From NCBI GenBank assembly GCA_036389295.1, contig DASVQB010000039.1:22797-86796 (forward strand): DNA of 64,000 nt, read 5' to 3'. Both the position numbers and the translations under genes were made by a program. Positions 1-6,739 of the stretch are shown piece after piece (the first letter of the stretch is position 1; the number at the start of each line of letters is the position of its first letter). Source of the stretch: AC-37 sp036389295 (GTDB taxonomy: Bacteria > Actinomycetota > Thermoleophilia > Solirubrobacterales > Thermoleophilaceae). The notes under the pieces are model-generated. The model searched no databases. It worked only from the letters and a program-made list of their open reading frames with translations, and had not been told where the DNA came from.

Positions 1-36
1 GGACTCCCTAATCCTTCATCCGCGCCGTGCGAGCCC

Positions 37-312
37 CTACCCACCCGCGACGGCCGGCAGGATCGTGACCTCGTCGCCGTCCTTGACCGTGGTGTCGAGG
101 CCGTCGAGGAAGCGGATGTCCTCACCCGCCACGTAGACGTTCACGAACCGGCGCAGGTCGCCGTCCTCGGCGATCCGCTCGCGCAGCCCCTCGTAGCGCT
201 CGTAGAGCCCGTCGAGGACCTCGCCGACCGTGGTGGCCTCGTCGACCGCGGCCTCGGAGTCGCCGCCCGTGACGCTGCGCAGCTGGGTCGGGATCTTCAC
301 GGTCACGCTCAT
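37..312 (-). CDS. MoaD/ThiS-family sulfur carrier protein
   Basis: A 91-residue beta-grasp protein ending in AVAGG. The C-terminal Gly-Gly is the hallmark of MoaD/ThiS/CysO carriers, which are adenylated and turned into a thiocarboxylate that donates sulfur. It has the usual length of the family. It lies 12 bases downstream of the threonine-synthase-like gene on the same strand, so it is almost certainly in the SAM-riboswitch operon. That context argues against molybdopterin synthesis (no moaE in view) and for a sulfur donor in amino-acid synthesis, like CysO with CysM in mycobacteria or HcyS in Wolinella. The role is inferred; the fold and the Gly-Gly tail are seen. An E1-like activator or JAB protease could lie beyond base 1 and is not visible. 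Confidence 0.88.
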   Translation of the reverse strand: MSVTVKIPTQLRSVTGGDSEAAVDEATTVGEVLDGLYERYEGLRERIAEDGDLRRFVNVYVAGEDIRFLDGLDTTVKDGDEVTILPAVAGG

Positions 313-324
313 AGCGCGCCCATC

Positions 325-1563
325 TTATGCAGCGGAGCTGACGGGCTGCGCGAACGCCTCGCCGAACGAGCCGGCCGTCGGCTCGATCTCGTTCACCTCG
401 AACGTGCCGCGCACGGCGTCGAGCGTCTTCAGCCCCTCGCCGGTGATCACGAGGACGATCCGCTCGTCCGATCCGAGGTCGCCGCGGTCGGCGAGCTTGC
501 GGAGGACGGCCGTCGTGACGCCGCCGGCGGTCTCGGTGAAGATGCCCGACGTCTCCGCGAGCAGCCGGATGCCCTCGCGGATCTCGTCGTCCGTCACCGA
601 GTCCACCCGCCCGCCCGTCCGCCGGGCGAGGTCGAGCGCGTACGGCCCGTCCGCGGGGTCGCCGATCGCGAGCGACTTGGCGATCGTGGACGGGAACCGG
701 ACCGGCCGGACCACGTCGCGGTCGTTCGCGAACGCCTCCGCGACCGGCGAGCAGCCCTCCGCCTGGGCGCCGTTGAACGCGGGGAGCCGGCCGTCGAGGA
801 GGCCAACCTCGGTCCACTCCTCCAGCCCGCGCGCGATCCGCGTGAACAGGGACCCGGAGGCGACCGGGACGACGATCCGGTCCGGCAGCTCGAACCCGAG
901 CTGCTCGGCGATCTCGAACCCGAGCGTCTTGGAGCCCTCGGCGTAGTACGGGCGCACGTTGACGTTCACGAACGCCCAGTCGCGCTCGCCGGCCAGCTCG
1001 GTGCAGAGCCGGTTGACGTCGTCGTACGAGCCCCTGACGGCGACCAGGTTGGTGCCGTAGACGCCGGTGGCGAGGATCTTCTGCTCCTCGAGGTCGGCGG
1101 GCACGAACACGTACGACTCGAGGCCGGCCGCCGCGGCGTGGGCGGCGACGGCGTTCGCCAGGTTGCCGGTCGAGGCGCAGGCCACGACCCGGTAGCCGAG
1201 CTCGCGCGCCTTCGCGAGCGCGACCGTGACGACGCGGTCCTTGAACGAGTGCGTCGGGTTGGCGGCGTCGTTCTTGACCCAGACCTCGCGGACGCCGAGG
1301 TGCTCGGCGAGGCGGTCCGCCCTGACGAGCGGGGTCACGCCGGCCGCGAGCGCGGTCCTGGGCGGCCGCTCGAACGGCAGGAAGTCCGCGTAGCGCCAGA
1401 TCGACGGCGGGCCGGCCTGGATCCGGCGCTTGGCCTCGCCGGCGTCGAGCCTCGAGTGGTCGTAGGCGACCTCCAGCGGCCCGAAGCAGCGGTCGCACAC
1501 GAACAGGGCCTCGAGCGGGTATCGCTCGCCACACTCCTTGCACTTGAGAGCCTCTACGGGCAT
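325..1563 (-). CDS. thrC: Threonine synthase-like PLP enzyme
   Basis: A 412-residue fold-type II PLP enzyme. An N-terminal zinc ribbon has Cys8, Cys11, Cys23 and Cys26. The PLP lysine is K108 in NPTHSFKDR, and the glycine-rich phosphate-binding loop ASTGNLANA follows. Threonine synthase converts O-phosphohomoserine and water to threonine and phosphate in the cytoplasm. The ATG at 1563 is chosen over upstream in-frame codons because GAGGAGG precedes it by four bases; the longer frame runs into the riboswitch leader. A SAM-I riboswitch controls it and a sulfur carrier gene follows, which is odd for an enzyme making threonine. It may instead, or also, use a protein thiocarboxylate to make homocysteine. 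Family assignment is firm; the alternative reaction is inference. Confidence 0.9.
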   Translation of the reverse strand: MPVEALKCKECGERYPLEALFVCDRCFGPLEVAYDHSRLDAGEAKRRIQAGPPSIWRYADFLPFERPPRTALAAGVTPLVRADRLAEHLGVREVWVKNDAANPTHSFKDRVVTVALAKARELGYRVVACASTGNLANAVAAHAAAAGLESYVFVPADLEEQKILATGVYGTNLVAVRGSYDDVNRLCTELAGERDWAFVNVNVRPYYAEGSKTLGFEIAEQLGFELPDRIVVPVASGSLFTRIARGLEEWTEVGLLDGRLPAFNGAQAEGCSPVAEAFANDRDVVRPVRFPSTIAKSLAIGDPADGPYALDLARRTGGRVDSVTDDEIREGIRLLAETSGIFTETAGGVTTAVLRKLADRGDLGSDERIVLVITGEGLKTLDAVRGTFEVNEIEPTAGSFGEAFAQPVSSAA

Positions 1564-1573
1564 GTAGCCTCCT

Positions 1574-1620
1574 CGCTTCCCGTGGTCTCCGCCGTTGCTC
1601 TGTGACGGAGCTGGAAAGCG
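1574..1620 (-). promoter_or_regulatory. Riboswitch expression-platform hairpin next to the RBS
   Basis: Between the SAM aptamer and the start codon the RNA can form a long hairpin. CGCUUUCC pairs with GGGAAGCG (one G-U), enclosing CUCCGUC paired with GGCGGAG. Its 3' foot touches the GAGGAGG ribosome binding site of the threonine-synthase-like gene. No U-tract follows, so translational control is more likely than termination. Pairing was found by eye; free energies were not computed. Confidence 0.5.
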
Positions 1621-1628
1621 CTCTGCCA

Positions 1629-1738
1629 CATCTCCCAGGCCGTTTGCCTTGGCGGCCTGATGGAATTGGCACCTGTATCCGCGTAAGCGGATGGTTGCCG
1701 GGGCTTCGCAGGGCCATGTCCCTCCACCCCTCTAGATG
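1629..1738 (-). promoter_or_regulatory. SAM-I (S-box) riboswitch
   Basis: The minus-strand RNA matches the S-box aptamer block by block: P1 CAUCU...AGAUG, then AGAGGGGUGGAGGGA, then GGCCC with GCCCCGGCAACC, a P3 hairpin (AUCCGC/GCGGAU), then GGUGCCAAUUCC and a P4 hairpin (AGGCCG/CGGCCU). S-box RNAs bind S-adenosylmethionine and normally switch off methionine or sulfur genes when SAM is plentiful. It lies 65 bases upstream of the threonine-synthase-like start codon and reads in the same direction. Identification rests on the conserved core, which is essentially intact. Confidence 0.95.
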
Positions 1739-1759
1739 CGAACGGCTATGTCGAGCGAC

Positions 1760-1787
1760 AGGATACAGGCTGTACGGACGGAGGCAA
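1760..1787 (-). promoter_or_regulatory. Promoter of the SAM-riboswitch operon
   Basis: On the minus strand TTGCCT (1787-1782) and TATCCT (1765-1760) are 16 bases apart, a good vegetative-sigma match. Transcription would start near 1753, about 15 bases before the riboswitch P1 stem. The position explains why the divergent glycosyltransferase probably does not begin at an ATG near 1736 or 1748. Confidence 0.6.
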
Positions 1788-1798
1788 GCTCCGTCCGG

Positions 1799-2737
1799 GT
1801 GAGCGTGGTGGTGCCGGCCTGGAACGCCGCGGCGACGCTCGGCCGGACGCTCTCCGCGCTCGCCGCCCAGCGGCTCGACGAGCCGTACGAGGTCGTGGTG
1901 GTGGACAACGGGTCGGACGACGGGACGGCCGGCGTGCTGGCCGCCGCCGCCGGCCCGGTGCGGGTCGTGACGCGGGAGCGGCACGGGCTGGCCGGGGAGG
2001 CGCGGAACGACGGCGTGGCGGCCGCCTCGGGGTCGGTCCTGGCGTTCACGGACGCCGACTGCATGCCGGAGCCGGGCTGGCTGGCGGCGGGACTGCGCGA
2101 GCTGGACGGGGGCCTCGACCTCGTCCAGGGCGCGGTCCGGCCCGACCCGGCGGTCCCGATGGGGGCGTTCGACCGCTCGCTGTGGGTCTCGCGGGACGAC
2201 GGCCTCTACCAGACGGCCAACCTGTTCGTGCGGCGGGAGGCGTTCGAGGCCGTGGGCGGGTTCGTTGACCTGCACGGCGACGCGCTCGACCGGGCGTTCG
2301 GCGAGGACGTGTGGCTCGGGTGGCGGATCAGGCGGAAGGGGGCGCGGACGGCGTTCTCCCCCGACGCCGTCGTGAGCCACGCGGTGCTCCCGCGGGGGCC
2401 GCGCGGGTACGTCGCCGAGCGCCGCCGCCTGGCCGGCTTCCCGTGGCTCGTCCTGCGCGTGCCGGAGCTGCGCGACGAGCTGCTGCTGGGCCGCGTCTTC
2501 CTGAGCGGGCGGACGGCGGCGTTCGACGCGGCGCTCGCCTCGGTCGCGCTGGCGGCGGCGGCCCGCTCGCGCCGCCCGCTCGCGCTGGCCCTCCCCTACG
2601 CGGCGGCGATCCTGCGCCGGGCGCTCCAGAGCGGCGCCCGCGCTCCGGTGGTGGCGCCGGTGGAGGTGGCCGCCGACGCGGTCGGACTGGCCGCCCTCGT
2701 TCGCGGCGGCCTCCGCCACCGGGAGCTCGTGCTGTAG
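1799..2737 (+). CDS. Family 2 glycosyltransferase
   Basis: A 312-residue GT-A glycosyltransferase. It opens with the GT2 nucleotide-binding strand SVVVPAWNAAATL, has VVDNGSDDGT in the donor-binding region, and TDADC as the metal-binding DxD-type motif. GEDVWLGWRI in the second half matches the catalytic ED segment. It would transfer a sugar from a nucleotide donor at the cytoplasmic face; donor and acceptor are unknown. The GTG at 1799 is preferred because ATG codons at 1736 and 1748 lie inside the divergent riboswitch promoter; a GGAGG at 1780-1784 is rather far upstream, so the start is uncertain. It stands alone, transcribed away from the SAM-riboswitch operon. Confidence 0.8.
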   Translation: MSVVVPAWNAAATLGRTLSALAAQRLDEPYEVVVVDNGSDDGTAGVLAAAAGPVRVVTRERHGLAGEARNDGVAAASGSVLAFTDADCMPEPGWLAAGLRELDGGLDLVQGAVRPDPAVPMGAFDRSLWVSRDDGLYQTANLFVRREAFEAVGGFVDLHGDALDRAFGEDVWLGWRIRRKGARTAFSPDAVVSHAVLPRGPRGYVAERRRLAGFPWLVLRVPELRDELLLGRVFLSGRTAAFDAALASVALAAAARSRRPLALALPYAAAILRRALQSGARAPVVAPVEVAADAVGLAALVRGGLRHRELVL

Positions 2738-2812
2738 ACATCGCGGCGAGCGATGAGTCTCGCGGGCCGCCGCGGTCGTAGCCGGTGCAAGCCCGCGAAC
2801 AGGAGGATCGGA

Positions 2813-3208
2813 ATGGCCGAGACCGAGACAGGCACGCGCATCACGCAGGTCGGGACCGTGATGGTCCCGGTCAGCGACCAGGACCGGGCGATCGAGTTCT
2901 TCGTCGAGAAGCTCGGGTTCGAGAAGCGGACCGACACCCCCTACGGGGACGGCGACCGCTGGGTCGAGGTCGCGCCGCCCGGCGCGGCGACGACGATCGC
3001 GCTCGTCCCCCCGCGCGAGGGCGAGAGCGTCGGGATCCAGAGTCGGACGGGGTTCACGAGCGACGACGTCGACGCCGACCACGCCGACCTGCGGGCCCGC
3101 GGCGTCGACGTCGACGAGGCGGTCATGCGCATGGGCGACCCCGTGCCGCCGATGTTCTTCTTCCGCGACCCCGACGGCAACAACTATCTGATCGTCCAGC
3201 GCGACTGA
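2813..3208 (+). CDS. VOC/glyoxalase-family protein
   Basis: A 131-residue single-domain vicinal-oxygen-chelate protein. It has the paired beta-alpha-beta-beta-beta layout: MVPVSDQDRAIEFFVEKLGF at the start and FFFRDPDGNNYLIVQ at the end, the latter containing the usual FxDPDGN signature. Such proteins bind a metal and act as lyases, dioxygenases or antibiotic-binding proteins; the substrate cannot be told from sequence. The ATG at 2813 is chosen because AGGAGG sits six bases before it; an in-frame ATG at 2753 would give a low-complexity basic extension. A perfect hairpin follows the stop. Confidence 0.85.
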   Translation: MAETETGTRITQVGTVMVPVSDQDRAIEFFVEKLGFEKRTDTPYGDGDRWVEVAPPGAATTIALVPPREGESVGIQSRTGFTSDDVDADHADLRARGVDVDEAVMRMGDPVPPMFFFRDPDGNNYLIVQRD

Positions 3209-3218
3209 CCGCGGCGGC

Positions 3219-3244
3219 GGCGCCCGCCCAGCCGGGCGGGCGCC
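3219..3244 (+). terminator. GC hairpin after the VOC gene
   Basis: A perfect 11-base inverted repeat (GGCGCCCGCCC / GGGCGGGCGCC) with a four-base AGCC loop begins ten bases after the VOC stop codon. There is no U-tract, so this is at best a GC-only terminator or an mRNA 3' stabiliser. Confidence 0.5.
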
Positions 3245-3261
3245 CTCGCCCGAGGAGGCCC

Positions 3262-3309
3262 ATGGCGAACCACCCGGTCGCGCGGATGGAGGCGGAGCGG
3301 CTTGACTGA
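3262..3309 (+). CDS. 15-residue leader ORF coupled to the next gene
   Basis: ATG at 3262 has AGGAGG three bases upstream, the strongest ribosome binding site nearby. It encodes MANHPVARMEAERLD and stops at 3309, overlapping the TTG start of the next gene at 3302. The arrangement suggests a translated leader that delivers ribosomes to the weak TTG start. No function is known for the peptide. Confidence 0.35.
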   Translation: MANHPVARMEAERLD

Positions 3310-3862
3310 CGAGCCGGTCGGGAGCGGCGCCGCGAGCGAGGCCGAGGAGGCGCGGCGTGTCATCGACGCGCGGCTGAGCGCGCTCGAGGCCATGTCGTGG
3401 GAGGAGCTCGACCTGCTCGGCAGCCGGGTCGACCGCGTGGTGACGCCCTCCGGTCGGCGGTTCGAGGTGGAGACGGTCGCGTCGTGGGACGGGCCCGACT
3501 GGGAGGCCGGCATCGAGCTCGGGGTCCGGGTTCGCCTCGACGACGAGCCCGAGGACGGCGAGCCCTGCGGGGTGGACTGGGACTCGTGGCCCTACAGCGG
3601 ATGGTCGCGGCGCGGCGGCCCGGACGACCCGGTGCCGGATCCGCCCGGCGGCTGGCGGGCGCCTTCGCGACTGGCCTGGCCGGCGACCGCGGTGCTGCTC
3701 GTCGCCCTGATCCTCGGGATCGGGACGCTCGGGTACTTCGTCGCCGGAGCGGGGGGCGGCGCCGGCCTCGCGGTCGGGCTCGCGCTCACGGTCTCGTCGA
3801 TCGTCCTGCTGCGCCGGATCGACACCCGCCGCCGGCCCGTGCGGCGTTCGCAGCTCCGCTGA
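3302..3862 (+). CDS. Small membrane protein of unknown function
   Basis: A 186-residue protein I do not recognise. The first 120 residues are acidic and soluble, with a helical stretch (about 15-40) and a Trp-rich segment (DWDSWPYSGWSRRGG). Two hydrophobic helices at about 128-150 and 152-170 follow, then a basic tail (RRPVRRSQLR), consistent with a hairpin in the membrane and both ends in the cytoplasm. It starts with TTG inside the 15-residue leader ORF. Its 3' end overlaps the convergent membrane transferase gene by 77 bases, unusually long; one of the two stop codons might not be used in vivo, but both frames look intact. Confidence 0.6.
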   Translation: MTDEPVGSGAASEAEEARRVIDARLSALEAMSWEELDLLGSRVDRVVTPSGRRFEVETVASWDGPDWEAGIELGVRVRLDDEPEDGEPCGVDWDSWPYSGWSRRGGPDDPVPDPPGGWRAPSRLAWPATAVLLVALILGIGTLGYFVAGAGGGAGLAVGLALTVSSIVLLRRIDTRRRPVRRSQLR

Positions 3863-5147
3863 GCCGCGCCAGGGCCAGGCCCGCCAGGACTACCAGGGCC
3901 AGGTCCGCCGGGTGGCGGAAGCGGGTGTAGCCGTATGCCGTGACGCTCACGATCGTCACGAGCGCCACCGGCGTCAGCAGCACCCAGAGCGGGCCGCCTC
4001 GGCGGCGGAGCGCGATCGCGCCGGCGACCGCCAGCGGGAGCAGCAGGAAATAGACCGCCGCCCCGAGGCGCTCCATCGTCGGGTCGCGGCCCTCGGCGAG
4101 GTCGACCTGGCGGTCCGGCTGCCACAGGTCCCAGGTCCGGAGGAGGCGGACCGGGATCACGACCGTCACCAGGCGGCCGGCGTGGTCGCCGGCGTGGTCG
4201 AGGCCCTCGTCGCGCCAGGTCGCGGACTGCCTCGCCTCGTTCGGGTCCCGCAGCGGCGAGCGGCAGTCGACCCGCCAGAACCCGAGGTCGCGGCCGTGGT
4301 AGGCGCGGTCGCAGTTGGCGCCGGTGAGGACGGTGCCGTCGTTGGTCGACGTCAGGACCGGGCGGTCGAAGGTCGTCCAGTTGCGGACGAGCCACGGGGC
4401 GAGCACGAGGACGGTCGCCGCGACGGCGGCGACCGCGAGCGCGAGGCCGCGGCGGCGGGCGGGCGCCGAGGCCGCGGCCCCGCCCGCGAGGCCGCGGCGG
4501 CCGGGCGGCCGCGCCGCCGCCCAGGCCGCTGGCAGCGCGAGCAGCGGCACGAGCAGCAGCCCCTCGCCGCGGGTCAGCGCCGCCAGGCCGACCGCCGCCC
4601 CGAGCCACGCCGCGCGGGCGGGCGCCGGGCGCTCGAGGAGCCGCAGCGCCGCCAGCAGCCCCAGCGCCACCCACAGGCCGAACAGCGTCTCGCTCATCAG
4701 CGACCCGTCGGCCGCGATCAGCAGCGGGTGCGCCGCGGCGATCGCCGCCACCGCGAGGCCCGCCCGCTCGCCGCCCACGCGGCGTCCGATCAGGGCGAGC
4801 ACCGCCACGACGGCCACCCCGACCGGCACCCCCACGAGCCGGTGCGCCAGCAGGCCGTTGCCGCCCAGCTTCGACCCGCCGGCCAGCAGCAGCGGCCACA
4901 GCGGCGGGTGCTCGGCGGTCGGCGCCGTCCGGCCGAGCTGCTCGAGGCGGAACGGCGAGACGAAGCCGTGCCCGTCCGCGATCAGGTTGGCGAGCTGGTG
5001 GTAGAAGACGAAGTCGCCGGCCGGGCCGGGGCTGAGCTCGTTCCCGGCCACCGCGATCGTGTAGAGCAGTCGCACGGCGAGCGCCCCGGCGAGGATCGCG
5101 GCAAGCGCGCGGAGGAACGCGGGCGAGGGCCGGCCCGGCCCCGTCAC
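3786..5147 (-). CDS. Multi-pass membrane glycosyltransferase, GT39/ArnT-like
   Basis: A 453-residue GT-C type membrane protein with about ten hydrophobic helices. A first extracytoplasmic loop contains DFVFYHQLANLIADGHGF, and AEHPPLWPLLL matches the HPP element of the ArnT/PMT family. These enzymes take a sugar from a polyprenyl-phosphate carrier outside the membrane. The GTG start at 5147 overlaps the stop of the upstream gene as GTGA, so translation is coupled. It is the last of three membrane-protein genes in a row. The C-terminal tail is low-complexity and overlaps the gene on the other strand. Confidence 0.78.
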   Translation of the reverse strand: MTGPGRPSPAFLRALAAILAGALAVRLLYTIAVAGNELSPGPAGDFVFYHQLANLIADGHGFVSPFRLEQLGRTAPTAEHPPLWPLLLAGGSKLGGNGLLAHRLVGVPVGVAVVAVLALIGRRVGGERAGLAVAAIAAAHPLLIAADGSLMSETLFGLWVALGLLAALRLLERPAPARAAWLGAAVGLAALTRGEGLLLVPLLALPAAWAAARPPGRRGLAGGAAASAPARRRGLALAVAAVAATVLVLAPWLVRNWTTFDRPVLTSTNDGTVLTGANCDRAYHGRDLGFWRVDCRSPLRDPNEARQSATWRDEGLDHAGDHAGRLVTVVIPVRLLRTWDLWQPDRQVDLAEGRDPTMERLGAAVYFLLLPLAVAGAIALRRRGGPLWVLLTPVALVTIVSVTAYGYTRFRHPADLALVVLAGLALARLSGAANAARAGGGCRSGAAGRSTRP

Positions 5148-6739
5148 GACGGCGTCCGCAGCTCGTAGACCCGCGCGCAGCCGAACCGCCGCACGCGCTC
5201 GACCAGCGGCCCGAGCGCGGGGCGCAGGTCCCGCCGCACCTCGCAGTCCTGGAGCAGGAAGGCGGCGCGCGTGGACCGCACCAGCGCGCGGACCCGCGCC
5301 GGCGCGAGCCGCGCCCCGAAGAGGGCCTCGGTCTCCGCCACCCGGCGCTCGAAGTCGGGGGTCCAGGACTGGTGCCCCACGTACGTCCGGCGCCCGGTGA
5401 ACCCCGGCACCGCCGCCCCGAGGTACACGCGCGAGAGGACCGGTCCGCCGCGCGGCGAGCGGTCGAGGTAAGCGAGGGCGTCGGCCTCGCCGTCGCGCAG
5501 GTAGTGCGGCGCCCCGCCGCCGTCGATCCCCTCGCGGAGCTCGTCGACCGCGTGGGCGAGACCGGGAACGGTGAGCGCCAGCACCGCGGCCGCGGCGAGC
5601 CCCGTCCACGCTCGGCCGCGCAGGCCGGCGCGGAGCCGCTCGGCCGAGCGGACCGCCAGCACGGCCAGCGGGATCGTCATCCCCGACAGGACGTTGAAGA
5701 AGAACGACCGGTCGAGCAGCGCGTAGACGACCAGCGTCGCCACCGGCCAGGCGAGCAGCATGCGCTCGCCCGCCGAACGCGGCGCGCCTCGCCAGGCACC
5801 CGCCGCGGCGAGCAGCACGAGCGGCGCCAGCGCGAGCGCGAGCCAGCCCCAGTAGTGCGGGACCCCGAGCTCCTCGCGCCCGGCCCGCCAGGCGGTGTCG
5901 GTCCGGGAGAGGACGGCGAAGTAGGCGAGCGGCGCGGCCGTGGCGAGGACCGGGACGGCGAGCGCGAGCCGGCGGCGCCCCCAATGCTCGCCGCCGGCGC
6001 CGGCCGGCCGCCGCACGAGGTCGAGCAGGGCGACCGCTCCCACGACCGCCAGCAGCACGAGCCCCTGCCACGGGTGCACCCACGACACGGCGAGCCCCGC
6101 CGCCGCGGCGCCGGCCGCGTAGAGGCGCGCGGGGCGGGCGGCGGGCTCCACCAGCCGCTCCGCGCACAGCAGGAACACCGGCATCAGGCCGACCGCGATC
6201 GCCGTCTGCACGTAGCCCCACAGGTACGTCGCGGGCGAGAGCTCGTAGCCGAGCAGGTCGCCGATCGACTTGCCGGTGTCGGACCCGACGCCGGTCCACG
6301 CCATCAGCGGCGCCGACGGCGGGAAGAAGAACAGCGCGAGCGCGAGCGCCGCGACGCGCGCGCCGCGCCCGTCCACGAACCGCCGCACGTAGGCCGCGCA
6401 GCCGGCGAGCAGGACCGCCACGCAGATCGGCTTCCACAGGAGGAACGCGAGCTGCACGCTCGCCCCGGCCCGCCACGCGAGCCCCGACAGGAGCCACATC
6501 GGCTGGAGGTAGACGGCGTCGTCGTGGGCGAGGTCGAAGCGGTTCGCGACCAGGCCGTGCTCCCCCGCGTCGCGGATCCACGCCATGTACTGGAGGTGGT
6601 CGAGCGCCCCGATCCCGTCGACGCCGCTGAGCGAGCCGCCGTTCGCGGCCAGGTGGACGAGCCCCGCCGCGAGCGGGACGAGCGACCACGCCGCGAGCAC
6701 GCCGAGCAGGGCGCCCTCGCCGAGGCCGAGCCGCCTCAC
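5144..6739 (-). CDS. Multi-pass membrane protein, paralogue of the upstream gene
   Basis: A 531-residue integral membrane protein, probably a GT-C type glycosyltransferase. A first loop reads DHLQYMAWIRDAGEHGL, an aromatic stretch YLQPMWLLSGL follows, and WVHPWQGLVLL sits in a central helix. A soluble C-terminal part ends in RRFGCARVYEL. The same landmarks occur in the same order in the gene directly upstream, so the two are tandem duplicates. The GTG at 6739 overlaps the upstream stop as GTGA. The substrate is unknown; a role in adding lipid-linked sugars outside the membrane is inferred from topology and neighbours. Confidence 0.75.
   Translation of the reverse strand: MRRLGLGEGALLGVLAAWSLVPLAAGLVHLAANGGSLSGVDGIGALDHLQYMAWIRDAGEHGLVANRFDLAHDDAVYLQPMWLLSGLAWRAGASVQLAFLLWKPICVAVLLAGCAAYVRRFVDGRGARVAALALALFFFPPSAPLMAWTGVGSDTGKSIGDLLGYELSPATYLWGYVQTAIAVGLMPVFLLCAERLVEPAARPARLYAAGAAAAGLAVSWVHPWQGLVLLAVVGAVALLDLVRRPAGAGGEHWGRRRLALAVPVLATAAPLAYFAVLSRTDTAWRAGREELGVPHYWGWLALALAPLVLLAAAGAWRGAPRSAGERMLLAWPVATLVVYALLDRSFFFNVLSGMTIPLAVLAVRSAERLRAGLRGRAWTGLAAAAVLALTVPGLAHAVDELREGIDGGGAPHYLRDGEADALAYLDRSPRGGPVLSRVYLGAAVPGFTGRRTYVGHQSWTPDFERRVAETEALFGARLAPARVRALVRSTRAAFLLQDCEVRRDLRPALGPLVERVRRFGCARVYELRTPS

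Noticed and set aside
1736..1798. Start of the glycosyltransferase at ATG 1736 or 1748
   Set aside because: Both lie in the promoter or P1 stem of the divergent riboswitch and lack a ribosome binding site; GTG 1799 is better placed, though not certain.
122..3082. Very long antisense open frames (for example 122-3082, 12305-15511, 22255-25623, 44740-48099)
   Set aside because: They are mirror frames of real genes in GC-rich DNA; their translations are Arg/Pro/Ala-rich with no domains.
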